A stretch of 64,000 nt of DNA from Norana najaformis (GCA_964023275.1 OZ029915.1:16818275-16882274), one strand, 5' to 3'. Shown: positions 1-11,194, counted from the first letter of the stretch. A program made the numbers and translations. Notes: generated by a model from the letters alone, not told the origin.

Positions 1-696
1 TGAAGAATGATTGCAGCCAAATTAATGGTTCAATTCACACCGACTGGCATTCCATGGAATGATGTTAAAATTGTCCGCGTTCCGCATAGTCCGTGTCGTC
101 GGTTCTATGCAGAACAAGCATTCGTCATTTGCCCACATGGACGTTAGATGCCACTCCAAGGACCCTAGTGAGCCATTGCTTCATCTAATCCATGATTTTT
201 TGTCGCAAACGACATATGCAAGTTTAGGCTGGACATTGTTCAAATAGTAACAGTAAAACCCCTAATTTAAAACCACCTAAAGGGCGGTCAGGCTGGCTTC
301 TTAATCCCGCCCCAAAATGCACAAAACTCGAAGCATGCTTAAGGAAACGCTCCGAAATCCTGACTCGGACACAGAAGTATTCCAAATGTACAAGAATTCT
401 GAAGCAACTTCCTCAGATGAAGTACCTAGATGTCAAAATAAAAAATCCATGCATGCTAAATAATCAAGATGGTCCTCTGCATTTAGCGAATATGATGGTC
501 AAGTCAATTCAGCGACAGATTAGGCACACAAACCGACTGATGGAGTCCCATCTAGAGTTGAAAGTTGACTGGCACTCACGTCACAAGGCCTCTAGAGTGC
601 GAAGACTTTAATGGTACAAAAAATGTCGTCCAAAACCGCGTAAAATCCAAGCTGAGTTGCAGAATGACTCAGTAATGTCTTTTTGTACACAAATTA
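1..696. other. No recognised gene, left flank of copy 1
   Basis: Short open frames occur (for example 7-153 and 417-611 on the + strand), but none matches a family I recognise and none has convincing splice partners. Earlier receptor exons would be expected here or upstream of the window; none was found. Confidence 0.5.
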
Positions 697-1127
697 CACT
701 GGCCAACAGAAAAAAATTTTTTTCTTGTTGCCTTCGGTTTTAGACCTGTTCTTGGGGTAATTTTGGGCGCTGATTCAGAAAATGTCATTGGATTGAGTGC
801 ATCAGGTCTAGTTTCTGAGATATCGTCGATTTTGTAAAGAAAACCCAGTCCACTCTTTAAACGATGTCTTTTGCAAAACTAAAATGTCATAATAAGCTTT
901 ATTTATGGCTAATTATAATTCTTGCTGATTCATATAATGCCTACATCCTTATAATGTAAAATCAGCATATCTTGCCGCGTGCTGAGATATTGCTGATTCA
1001 ACGAAATAACTATTCCGTAGCCTACAGCTTACTCAGCACTAAATTCATGGCCTCATTTAGAATTTATTTGTGCTTATACAGCGTTTCATGGTTTCGAACT
1101 ATGTAAATAGATTATGCTGAAGTCAGC

Positions 1128-1150
1128 ATTTATAGCCTATATAAACCGCC
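1128..1150 (+). promoter_or_regulatory. TATA-like box of transposon copy 1
   Basis: TTTATAGCCTATATAAACC lies about 160 bases before the copy 1 ATG and is followed by a GC-richer, purine-rich leader. No heat-shock array precedes it; only a weak TTTCGAA occurs upstream near 1091. Function is inferred from position alone. Confidence 0.45.
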
Positions 1151-1301
1151 TCCTGAAAGCTAGAGCAGCCGCAGTCGTCTTAGGGCATATTAAGAGTTGG
1201 TCGCAAGAACAATCTGTGAATGTGAGCATTAAATAACTACATGTTCTTACTATTTTTTAGGTTAGTCATTTAATTCCTCAGATGCGAACATCCTTAAGGT
1301 T

Positions 1302-3005
1302 ATGGCTACTTCCAGACGGAGCTGCATTAACCATCCAGACATATTCTGCTACATTTGTGGGGAATACACACTAAAAGCAAACAGGAAACAGATTTCTGAG
1401 TTTGTAAAAAGAGCATATGTAGGTTATTTTGGTGTCAAACTTGGAGATCAAGATAAGCAATGGGCTCCTCATACAGTATGCAAAACTTGTATTGAACAAT
1501 TGCGCCACTGGACAATTGGAAAGAGAAGCTGCCTGAAATTTGGTGTACCGATGGTTTGGAGGGAACAGATAAACGACTTCGACGACTGTTACTTTTGTAT
1601 GGTTAATATCATAGGCATCAATCGAAATAATCGTCACAAGTTGTCTTACCCTGATATACCTTCAGCCAGGAGACCTGTTCCGCATTCGGATATTGTACCA
1701 GTTCCACCTTTTCGCGAACTACCTCAGCTCTCAGACGATGAGACTTGCATGTCCAATATCGGACAAGATGACGAAAGTGAAGAAAGTGGGGGCAGTGACA
1801 GTGATTTCCAATCAACTTCACACAGTGAACGTTTTGACCAAAATGAGTTGAGTGATCTGATAAGGGACTTAAATCTTTCCAAAGAGTCCTCTGAATTGCT
1901 TGCGTCCAGACTAAAGGAAAAGAATGCACTTCAGCCTGGAACGAAAATTACAATTTATAGAAACAGAGAAAAGGATTTGCTGCCATTCTTTACCGAAGAC
2001 AACAACCTAGTATTCTGTAATGACATCAGCAACTTATTGAAGAAAATTGGTCTGTCGGATTACAGCCCAGATGAGTGGCGTCTTTTTATCGACAGTTCAA
2101 AACGTAGTCTGAAATGTGTGCTTTTAAATAACGGCAACAAATTTGGTTCTATTCCAATCGGTCACTCCACCAGGATGAAAGAAGAGTACAATGCCATCTC
2201 TTTAGTACTGGAAAAGATAAAATACAAAGAACATCAATGGGTAATTTGTGTAGACTTGAAGATGGTAAATTTCCTCCTTGGTCAACAAAGTGGCTACACA
2301 AAGTATCCCTGCTTTTTGTGTCTTTGGGACAGTAGAGCCAAGCATGAACATTGGACAAGAAAAGATTGGCCTTCGAGGAAAGACATGGTGGTTGGAGCTC
2401 AAAATGTAATCAAGGAATCTTTGGTGGCACGAGATAGGATCATACTGCCACCACTACATATAAAGCTAGGCCTGATGAAACAATTTGTCAGGGCTTTGAA
2501 TAAAGAAGGTTCATGCTTCGAATACATAGTACACAAGTTACCAGGAATTACAATGGAAAAATTGAAGGCTGGAATCTTCGATGGTCCACAGATCAGGCAA
2601 CTTATGAATGACCCACTTTTCATACCATCAATGAATGAAATCGAATCTTGTGCCTGGTCTTCCTTTGTTCTTGTAACTAAAAATTTTCTTGGCAACAAGA
2701 AGGCAGACAATTATGCACAACTAGTAGAGGATATGCTTCTTCATTTCAACAAGCTTGGCTGCAACATGAGCATTAAAGTCCATTATCTCCACAGTCACTT
2801 AGATGGCTTTCCAGAGAATCTTGGTGACTTCAGCGAAGAGTAAAGTGAAAGATTTCACCAAGACATCAAAACAATGGAAAATCGATATCAAGGAAGATGG
2901 GATGCACACATGATGGCAGACTATTGCTGGAATATTATGCGCGATTGTTCCGGCAGATGCCACACTCGGAAATCGTACAAAAGGAGCTTCTTCGGTGTCG
3001 AATGA
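1302..3005 (+). pseudogene. Transposase-like protein of TIR transposon copy 1, one in-frame stop
   Basis: ATG at 1302 opens 513 codons to a TAA at 2841-2843; the same frame then continues 53 codons to TGA at 3003. Homologous text in copies 2, 4 and 5 runs on through ERFHQ and DYCW/DYIW, so the TAA is a break, not the natural end. Visible parts: cysteine pairs CYIC (about residue 16), CKTC (about 60) and CYFC (about 97); an acidic Ser/Asp-rich linker (about 145-175); EWRLFIDSSKRSLK; CVDLKM; YTKYPCFLCLWDSR; LPPLHIKLGLMKQFV; HYLHSHLDGFPENLG. I know this as a widespread uncharacterised family and do not know a published name. The transposase role is inferred from the TIRs and target duplications. 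Asp in VDLK and Glu in GERFHQ are candidate catalytic residues. Confidence 0.8.
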
Positions 3006-3324
3006 CTTGAAATTTTTATAACAAACTTGTTCTGTTTGGTATCATATAAGTACAGTTTCAGGTACTACCATTTTCTTTTAAGTATTTGTATTATTATGTT
3101 TATTTAGTGTATCACATAATAAATTGAGCACTACATAATTACAGCTATAGCCTTATGTTTTATGGGCGAGCAGAGGCAAGGACTGGTATATGGCATAATG
3201 TTCTATATCTCGAAAACTAGACCTGCTGGGAGAAAACTGGTGCCTTTTCTGGAATCAGCAGGTCAAATATACCCAGAAACAGTTCTAACATTTGAGGCAA
3301 CAAATTATGTGTTGGACAGTGTTA

Positions 3325-3763
3325 TTCTTACCACAAAATAATTATCCAGCAAACTCCCCAGTCATGAACTGAAAGTAGCTAAAATGGCGTTTTGTAAGGA
3401 TATGCAAGCAAAGTTAGGAAACCACTCACAAAATATTATCAACTCATCAACTGAACAAGTCGTGGACCTGCATACGAGTCTCTTTCCGTGTGACTGAAAC
3501 TTTGACGATATATACCAACTGAAACAATCCAAGTGTTTCTTCTGATATCTAGGACTGTTCGTGTAAAAAAGGGCCTATTCGCATAGGCTTAATTGCATGC
3601 AAATAAGATGGTACCCATAAGCTAGTTTTTGAGCGCCGAAGAAACATGGTGTTTGTGATTATGCTCTGCGATTTTTATTTCTACTTTTTTTCGAAAGAAG
3701 GTTTAATTTAAAAGGATTGGTATATTATTTTCCGTTAATGCAGTTTGTTATTACCTGTCTTAG
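3325..3763. other. Intron sequence before receptor exon A
   Basis: AT-rich sequence with no family match. It ends with the T-rich tract and TAG acceptor of exon A. Confidence 0.5.
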
Positions 3764-3964
3764 TACGAGTTGGCACTAGTCATGGACGCAGTTCAAGTTT
3801 TGTTAATCGCTGTCAACAAAATTGTCCAACACAAGCCGAACGTCTTCCATTCGACTATGAGAGATGGAAGCTTCTCTAACAACGGAACCGAGGTAATCGA
3901 CTGTGATGCTGAACCTCTACAGCCGTGGAAACATGGATACGACATCATGAAAACCATGCGAGAA
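3764..3964 (+). CDS. AMPA receptor exon A: amino-terminal domain, late part
   Basis: The exon follows a TAG acceptor at 3761-3763 and ends at a GAA/GTAAGG donor, giving 67 codons in phase 0. The segment ALVMDAVQVL matches the ALTYDAVQVM helix of the AMPA receptor amino-terminal domain. It is followed by a spaced Asp-Cys and a Trp-x-x-Gly before an amphipathic helix, in the family's order. Its phase-0 end joins cleanly to exon B, giving MRE-IHIPGFFSGNIQFD across the junction. The frame stays open past the donor into transposon copy 2, only 43 bases downstream, so the raw ORF is longer than the exon. The assignment is inferred from motif, phase and order. Confidence 0.75.
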
Positions 3965-4007
3965 GTAAGGATCTGCCGTATAATAGAAACTTGTAACTAT
4001 AGGCTAA

Positions 4008-4569
4008 CATTGGATCACAACGATTTTGCTACTGAAAATAATGCATGTGCCTTGAGCGATGAGCATGGAGAGAGATTCCATCAAGACATCTCCACCTTTG
4101 AAGCAAGATATCAGGGCCACTGCAATTCCAACATGATGGGCGATTACTGCTGGTTTCTGCAGCGGGCAACAGCTGCCACTCACAAGCGCAAGAGCAAGTG
4201 TCTAAAGCACTTTTGAACTCGTATAGAGTTAAGATAGAGACAAAATTTCGAAATGTATGCTTTCATCTGAGTAACATACATATATTTATATTACATCTTA
4301 AAACATATTTTAATTTCAAGTTATAAAAGAATAACATTTTGTTTCTTGTTATGAATACTCTGACTTTGCATAATTACACAGTTATAAGGAAATACTAGTT
4401 CTGTAAAGAGTTTGCATACTGTAAGTATTAGCATGTATGCTGCATATCTTAAGATCCTGACTTGCTACACAAAATCTGACTTCAGATTTGGAATCAGCAG
4501 ATTCGATTTAGTGTAGTACACATAACATATGCCTAGTAGCAGGCGAAAATGTTTTTGTGTGATCCAGTG
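4008..4569 (+). mobile_element. TIR DNA transposon, copy 2 (internally deleted, 562 bp)
   Basis: The left end reads CATTGGATCACAACG and the right end in reverse complement reads CACTGGATCACAC, both continuing with T-rich sequence and GCTGATTC-like blocks. It is flanked by TAA at 4005-4007 and 4570-4572. Only the last about 60 codons of the transposase remain (4049-4215, including DEHGERFHQDIS and MMGDYCWFLQ, ending KHF-stop). It is a deletion derivative dependent on another source of transposase. It starts 43 bases after the donor of receptor exon A. Confidence 0.82.
4049..4216 (+). pseudogene. Transposase C-terminal remnant of copy 2
   Basis: The segment encodes LSDEHGERFHQDISTFEARY, then MMGDYCWFLQ and a basic end KHF before TGA. 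It matches the tail of copy 1 after its premature stop (ERFHQDIKTMENRYQG, MMADYCW). Frame and stop are intact, but everything upstream is deleted. It is in the same frame as receptor exon A with no stop between them. Confidence 0.85.
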
Positions 4570-4739
4570 TAATTATAATTAGCAACTTCTACAGCGCTGG
4601 TATCTAATGTACAACTGCACTGACTAGTGACAAGACAGACTGCTAAATGTAGTGTAAATCTGACTATCATTAGCATAAAAATAATACCTTAATGAATGAC
4701 TGTGAAGCAATGTACCTAGTGGTGTGCATATAATGTAAA

Positions 4740-5820
4740 TGAAAGGGGGTTTGACACAGAACCCTGTGGGAGATCACATGTTAACAAATCACCATTCAAA
4801 TATACAGAGTGAGATAAGTAGCAAAGCAATTTAGGGTGGGACAAGAAACCCCAAGCCAGCGCTGCAGACGATGCAAAAGAAAAGAATGGTCCACAGTCTC
4901 AAAAGCAGCATGATATGTCGAGAAGAACATCTCCCTACTATCTATGGAGCACATTACGGAGAGCAAGAAGAGCGGATCGTCTTGAATGAAACTCACGGCA
5001 TGCAGATTGAAAGAGATAAATTAGCAAATTGTAAAAGTTTGCATACTAATTAATAACTACCCAATCAAAAATTGTAGATACAATTCAGATGTGAAAAGGG
5101 TATGTAACTAAACAAGTTTTCAGGGTGTGGAGAATGTCCGTTTAGTAGAGGATGAACTATGGCATGAGCAAAAGAAGACGGAAAGAATTTATCCTACAAT
5201 AAGAAATTGATAACTAAGGTCATAGTTGGACCCATAATATAAAAACACTATTAAAAAAATGCGGGAATGGTGCCTGACACAGCTAATGTTAGGTGACAAA
5301 AAGATAAATTTGCAAAGCTCTACATGAGTTATTATTGGATTAAGATAATCAAAGACAGTAGGTGAAGAATTAGGTTGAAGAATTCATCAAATGCAAAGGA
5401 ACTGACAAATTTCAGCCTTTAACAGAAATTTTATTGGCAAATACGTAAAGAATTTACTGGCAAGCTCACGAGTAGCTGAGTACATAGATGGGGATAAATT
5501 TAACTGCTCTCTGTGTAACCACTTATTCAAGGCCATCCATAAGGGTTTTGATGATGCAGAACTTGTGAGTAATGAAATTAGTTAAATATGCAGATTTGGC
5601 AGCTGAAATAAATCTGAGCACAAGTTTGCCTTATTGCTTAAACCTAGTGTGATACGAGGTAAGATAAGAGTGGTGTCATAAATTCTATGACCTCTGGGAC
5701 ACCTAGCTTCAGGAATGGCAGTGCTAAACCAAGGCTGTGGTATGCACTCTACGACTCCGTTAATTCTAAAAACAATTTCAAGGATCCTATTTAAAGTAGA
5801 CCAGAACTGCAGAGACATTT
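4740..5820 (-). mobile_element. CR1/L2-type LINE fragment, decayed
   Basis: On the minus strand the pre-RT linker PWFSTAIPEARCPRGHR (near 5730) and the RT block AAFETVDHSFLLHRLQRWLG (near 4890) appear in LINE order. A degraded promoter-of-fingers motif follows near 4760. Many stops and frameshifts are present. It lies in the receptor intron between exons A and B. Confidence 0.75.
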
Positions 5821-5867
5821 AATTAGCTGTTTGTGCTGGAGATAAAATGTAATAAATTTGAAGGTGT

Positions 5868-5998
5868 ACGTTTTCCTAAAGCGACTGAATGGCCGCGACC
5901 TTCCTCATTTTACAGTGGATTGATTGGGTAAGATCCTTCACCAACGCTGCACATTTGAATGGGTGTCACGCCATTTGAGGTCCCGTTGACGGATCATA
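5868..5998 (+). repeat. Unclassified dispersed repeat, copy a
   Basis: About 130 bp shared with 8764-8894: both carry ATGGCC.CGACC, ATTGGGT(A/G)AGATCCTTCA, TTTGAATGGG and GAGGTCCC..GCGGATCA-like blocks at the same spacing. No RNA polymerase III boxes or coding are evident. The two copies bracket exon B. Confidence 0.6.
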
Positions 5999-7092
5999 AC
6001 CATAACGGAAATCATGCTTTAGTTTATTTAAATCAATTTTATACCAAGAGCGAAGTCTAACAATTATCTAATTTGGAGACGGTTTAAAATTATGCAATTT
6101 TGAGGCAGTTTAAATGGAAAAATTAACCCATGCAGGAGGTAGATATGACCTAGAAAGAAAAAGAAGTCCCCCACCTTTCTCAATGTTTGAGAAAATGGCA
6201 ATATGATTTGAAAGATATGACTCCATGGGAATAACAGAATGAAGCAACTGCGAAGCTGGATGAGTTATTAAGACAACCTGAGTTAGGTAGGCCTATTGGA
6301 AAGGTAAAGAGCCGTTTCATGTCAAACCCTTCCTACATATCAAGAAATGCTGAAGAACATCATCAGCTATACCAAGATGACTACTAATGCCACCCATGAT
6401 AATTGTTATAGAAAGAGGAAAGAGAGGAAATCAAAGATTCAAGCAGTGACTTAAATTCATTCAAAAATTAAGTCATCGAGAGGGATGGTGTGCGAAAAAT
6501 GCTTACAAGTAAAACCCGTTTGTGGCCAGAAATAAGAGTAGCAGCAAGACTTGGGTACTGAAATAGGTAATCTATGCAGTGGTACATATAAAATCAAGAC
6601 CCCCACCTTTACCACTGCACTGAGGCTGCGGTTGGATATACAGATCATATATGATGTATTAGTTATTGCTTTAGCTAAAAAGGAGTTTTGAACTCTGGAA
6701 TTTCTGTATATTTGACTTTGTGATACCAACAAGAAGCAATCTAAAGTAATCGAGGCAACTAGTGTTTGCCAAATATATCATTGAAGACATGGGGACATAA
6801 TGCCTAATTCTGCATATGTCAAGAATATATGTAGGTCCTAATGCCGTCTATGAAAAGGGACCACATGGTGGGTAATGAGTTATTCATACCACTATGATCA
6901 GGAAAAAAACTGAAAATAATGGTGTATACTGTTGTGTAATAAGAGTATTATGGCTTTAGATGTAGAATTTAGAACATGCTGTACTCTAAAGATGCGATTT
7001 TCGGTAGATAGCATAGACAGCTTAGTGTGTGTACTTAGCAATAGCATTTATTGTCTCCAGGACGATTCGTTACAGCAGAAATGTTTCGTCAA
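5999..7092. other. Intron sequence without recognised feature
   Basis: AT-rich, with only short open frames. It may include more of the LINE at 4740-5820 upstream of its recognised part, but no motif supports that. Confidence 0.4.
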
Positions 7093-8004
7093 TGTCGCAA
7101 CAGCCGCGATACATCTGTTACATTTGTCACGAGTATACGATTAATTCAAGCCTCAAAGACGCAGCATGACTGCATTTATTTAGAAAACATATGAGCTCTA
7201 CTTCGGTTGAAAAATTGGTGATCAAGACAAACCCTGGGCTCCTCACATTTGCTGCGCAACATGATTGTACTGTCGATCTGAGACACTCGGAGGTCAATAC
7301 CCTTCGCAGTTCCGATGATATGCGAGAACAGAAGGACTGTTACTTCTGTCTGACCAATGTTTCTGGCTTCTCTGCTAAAACTAAGAAATCTATTGAATAA
7401 TTAATCCAATCTGCCTTCAGTCATCAAACTATTGCCAAATGACAACAGTCTGCCAGTACCAAAGCCACCAAAGACATGGAGCCTAGATGAGGCAGACGAA
7501 GATGCCACAATGCACGAGCCAGACATGGAAAAACGACATTGTTCTAGATTTTGAACCATTTATGTATGTCCGATGATAACACAGTCAGAATTAAATGACC
7601 TGCTGAGGGACTTAGGTTTGTCAAAAACAAAAGCAGAACTACTTGGTTCAAGACTGTAGTATGGGGTTTGCTATCACCAGGTACGAAAATTTCTGTCTTT
7701 CGGACCCTCCAAGAAGATATGAGAAATTTCTTGGCGCAGGATGACAACCTCTGTTTCTGCACTGACATTGATGAGTTGTTCACGGCTTAAGGTTGTGAGC
7801 ATGACCCACAACAGTAACATCTTTTTATAGATTCGTCACTGGTAAGCCTGAAAGCTGTCTTGTTAGTACCTATTATCTGTGCACATTGCGACCATGAAAG
7901 AACGGTATCAGGGCAACTGGAACTCATCCGACTATTGTTGGACACTGAAACGAGAAGCATCAGATAATGAGTGCAAGAGAAAATCAGCAGCAAAACACTT
8001 TTAG
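7093..8004 (+). pseudogene. TIR transposon copy 3: decayed, internally deleted transposase
   Basis: Family blocks appear in order with several frameshifts and stops. CYICHEYT is at about 7116, REQKDCYFCLTNVSGF at about 7325, LNDLLRDLGLSK at about 7595, LFIDSSL..LKAVLL at about 7824, and RYQGNW with SDYCWTLKRE at about 7898-7960, ending KHF-stop at 8004. The central part containing the VDLK and FLCLWDSR blocks is deleted between about 7880 and 7895. No convincing terminal repeats were found, so element edges are not assigned. Confidence 0.78.
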
Positions 8005-8234
8005 CTCTCTTGAACTAATGCAAAATATCAGCATCCACCTTTGTCCATCGCCACTGAACGCCATTGCATTCAGAGGCAAATTTACAGACGGATGTGGAAA
8101 TTACTGGGACGACGCTTGATTTATTTATAGATCAATCACTTTATATTTCTAATCTCATTTTTTTATTCTAAGGAATCATTTCTGTCGCGGGGAAAGATAT
8201 TAGTAATATATAATAAAATGTATATAAAAATAAA

Positions 8235-8255
8235 ATGATGATGATGATGATGATC

Positions 8256-8323
<68 letters not shown>
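8235..8323. repeat. ATG/AAT trinucleotide microsatellite
   Basis: ATGATG passes into a long AAT run. Poly-Ile and poly-Met open frames on the minus strand here are artefacts of the repeat. Confidence 0.95.
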
Positions 8324-8324
<1 letters not shown>

Positions 8325-8542
8325 TGCAGCAGTAAAGGAAGCAATTTAAGTTTCAGTCGATGAATCGTTCCAGTTAACCCATCAATCTCGACGAGAAACA
8401 GCCTTGAAAGAAGTAGCATTTCTCACCCCTAAATAACAAAAATCTTTGATGGTTTAGAATGAAAAAATTGTAAAACATTACAATGTGCAGCCTGTAAAGG
8501 CATGCTCTACTAAAATAAAAATTTCAAATTTTCTTATTGCAG

Positions 8543-8653
8543 ATTCACATTCCTGGTTTCTTCAGCGGAAATATTCAGTTCGACAAATTCGGCCTGAGAC
8601 AGAACTACAAACTGGAAGTTCTAGAAGTCAGCCTCAACCGAGGATTGGCCGTG
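8543..8653 (+). CDS. AMPA receptor exon B: end of amino-terminal domain
   Basis: The exon follows a TTTCTTATTGCAG acceptor and ends before a GTACAG donor, giving 37 codons, phase 0 at both ends. It encodes GFFSGNIQFDKFGLRQNYKL, which matches the conserved G-L-(S/T)-G-N-(I/V)-x-F-(D/N)-x-x-G-x-R-x-N-Y block that closes this domain in AMPA receptors. This reading frame differs from the longest ATG-started ORF over the same bases. Donors at other GT positions (8624 or 8651) would also leave phase 0, so the 3' edge is uncertain by up to about 10 codons. Confidence 0.82.
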
Positions 8654-8763
8654 GTACAGTCACGAAATAAACTTATTGTCACATGATTAATTCACTTTGG
8701 CGTATTTTTCATTTAAAACGCACTAAATCGACTGATATCGACACGTAAATGTAAATATGCATA

Positions 8764-8894
8764 CGCGTTTTTCTATAACGACCGTATGGCCTCGACCCTG
8801 TTAATTTTTCACTGAATTAATCGGGTGAGATCCTTCACTACCCCTGCCCGTTTGAATAGGCACAACCCATTTAAGGTCCCCGTATGCGGATCAC
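8764..8894 (+). repeat. Unclassified dispersed repeat, copy b
   Basis: Second copy of the repeat at 5868-5998, at roughly 75-80 percent identity by eye, in the same orientation, 110 bases after receptor exon B. Confidence 0.6.
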
Positions 8895-9370
8895 GTACAC
8901 TAGGTCTAATTTATTTAAAATAAATCGCTGTTAAATTCGATTCCGTTTTGCATTGTCTGGCAGTTGCGTTAATTCTCTTTTTCGGGCGTAATCATGATTT
9001 ACACCGGAAGACACTGATACCGAAGCTTTGTTCTCAAAAGTTGCAGCAGATGTGATAATAATAAGAAAACGAGCAAGAACCTAATTGGGAACGTCACCGT
9101 TTTTCATAGTTTTTACTCATTTTCCTTCTCTTCTTTCATTCTTTCAGACATCTACAAAACTCTAATGAGTATACTAGACTAGAGGTCACAAGTCGTCATC
9201 TCAGGTATATAAGAAGCCACCAAGGAGATAAAAGGAGACTCGCTAAGGCAACTGACGCAAACCTATCAAAATTAACTGAAAATTAATTTTTTGCTATCTT
9301 GTTTTGAGATAAAGCGTCACTAAACATTGCAAATATGTTTTCTGAAGCTTTCCTATATCGGCATTTAAAC
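8895..9370. other. Intron sequence without recognised feature
   Basis: No family match or splice-bounded open frame was found. The missing receptor linker exon should lie between 8654 and 14689. Confidence 0.4.
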
Positions 9371-9377
9371 TTTGTAA

Positions 9378-9640
9378 TTGTAATTGTAATTTCAGATTTA
9401 TAAAGCGCCTCTTAGAAGACAAACTCAACAGAGTAGCTTCCGACCCGAATAAGTAAAATCACTGTCAACAGTACAGTCTTCAGGCCCCTGCGGAACAGTG
9501 AGAGGGGGAGAGAAAGGAGCTCAAGTCGCAATTCCCGAGGGAGACGATGCTAGCAAACGGGACCAACGTAGGCAAAACTTCTGGACTGGGCCGCAGATGT
9601 CTGAAAGAATGAAAGAAGAGAACAAAAATGAGTAAACGTT
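9378..9640 (-). mobile_element. CR1/L2-type LINE 3' end
   Basis: On the + strand, repeats of GTAATT abut TTTATAAAGCGCCTCTTAGAA, then the C-terminal coding end in reverse (GGCAAAACTTCTGGACTGGGC). It is the same family as the LINE at 21607-22740, which shares the GTAATT tail, the TATAAAGCGCC block and the CTCCTGGACTGGGC stretch. Confidence 0.75.
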
Positions 9641-10189
9641 CATGGAAGCCCACCCCACAGTGTAAAAACTAAGCTAGGCCTATTTAACTAGCCAAGTTAC
9701 CTACTGTAACTGAAATGACAAAGTAATGTGCTTGGGTCACTCCTTTGTTGCAAGGTTTTTTTCGCATCTATTGAATTGTTGGATACGATGATTCTGCTGA
9801 TTCTAGTTTCATTGTAGATACTTAGGCCTGCGTAGGCCCTATATAGCTTATACTGTATGATGGACAGAAAATATGTCAAAGAGCCAAGACTTTCTAACAT
9901 TCCTTTAAATGTAATTTGCGGCAACAATTGAAGCTCAATAATCATACTGGTTATTAAGCTTTTGCAACGTATGAATGGCCTACAGAATATGAAATGCTAA
10001 GTCAATGCGTATACCTCAGTCCAGTATGAATTTGAATTAGTACTCTATCTGCATTTTAAGATTTGGAGCTGGCTCTGCAGTTAGGCATTGACTTAAAATT
10101 TTATATACGAGTAGGCCTATCTTACATTACAAATGATTAGACCGCAATATAAGGTATTGTGACGACTCAGTGATAGGTAGTTCCCAATA

Positions 10190-10368
<179 letters not shown>

Positions 10369-10369
10369 C

Positions 10370-11120
10370 TGAAAACTTCTAAAGCGCCACTGTAATGCTG
10401 CTTAATGCATCAGGTGATGGCCACTACTAAGCAAAAGCATTGTGCAAGCGAAATTCCAAGGTGAGTGCGGTAGAAATGCCAATAAGGACTTCCGAGAAGA
10501 CACAGGAACAGCCTATGTAGGAAATCAGTCCAGGAAGAGATATATTTGTTGAGATATAAAGGCCAAAACAGACTCTGCAGAGCAAACATTTGCCGGAAGA
10601 GCGCTTCAAAGTCTAGGGCCATCCAAAGAAAAGGCAAGTCTACCAACAGCTGTCCGTGGAATAGTCCGATTTAGACAGCCAGAAGACCTGGTCGATTAGA
10701 GACAAGTCTTGAGAGTCAGCACAGGGTGAAGATACTGAGGTTGGCTGAAATGTTGACTTTGTAGAGTCTTGTATATATTTAGCCCAGTCTTGAACAATAT
10801 TCGTTTTTCTATGGGCAGCCATGCAATGATTTTAGGGTCGGTGATATATGTTCATACTTTGGAGTTTCAATGATGGATGTTGTCAATGTATATTGAACTG
10901 TTAGAAGTTTCATCAAGTTAGCTTTTAAAATTCCAGAAAGAAGCAAGCTACAGTAGTCAAGACAGTTAGAGGCCAAGCATTAACCAAATAAACCAGGGCA
11001 GAAATGATGTTTTCAGCAAAAGGTAGACTACTGCATGATGGAAAGGATCCCTCAGCAAGCAACCGATTGATTAAGTTGATGGTAATACCAAGAACATTAA
11101 AGCCGCTTTTGAGAAGGTGA
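10370..11120 (-). mobile_element. CR1/L2-type LINE 3' fragment
   Basis: Minus-strand text near 10640-10720 (LIDQVFWLSKSDYSTDSCW) resembles the LINE C-terminal region after the RT. The 3' terminus CTAAAGCGCCACTGTAATG sits directly on the microsatellite at 10190-10368. Frames are broken. Confidence 0.6.
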
Positions 11121-11194
11121 GTTGGAATTGCATCTGGAAAGCATTGTTTGTCAGGGAGTGAGAAATGAGTGACCGAATTCGTCGACAGTTGAGG

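Larger units (their letters stand above)
697..3321 (+). mobile_element. TIR DNA transposon, copy 1 (near-complete)
   Basis: The element is 2,625 bp with terminal inverted repeats of about 125 bp. The left end reads CACTGGCCAACAG and the right end in reverse complement reads CACTGTCCAACAC. Both continue through TTGTTGCC, a GCTGATTC block and AGGTCTAGTTT.GAGATAT. It is flanked by TTA at 694-696 and TTA at 3322-3324, a 3-bp target duplication. A TATA-like TATATAAA lies near 1138 and an AATAAA near 3117, framing one gene. This is the best-preserved member of a family with at least five copies here. Confidence 0.88.

Noticed and set aside
1085-1100. Heat-shock element in transposon copy 1 (TTTC..GGTTTCGAA)
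   Set aside because: Only two or three imperfect units out of register, unlike the array in copy 5.
3965-4048. Reading the open frame past receptor exon A as coding
   Set aside because: A good GTAAGG donor ends exon A, and the continuation runs into transposon ends; exon A joins in phase to exon B.
6890-6905. CACTATGATCAGG as the left end of transposon copy 3
   Set aside because: It is only a partial match, preceded by TAC instead of TTA/TAA, and no matching right end was found after 8004.
8168-8419. Poly-Ile minus-strand ORF, and similar poly-Tyr, poly-Met or poly-Asp ORFs at 12487-12900, 19511-19990, 35149-35346 and 61125-61398
   Set aside because: These are translations of simple repeats; no gene evidence.
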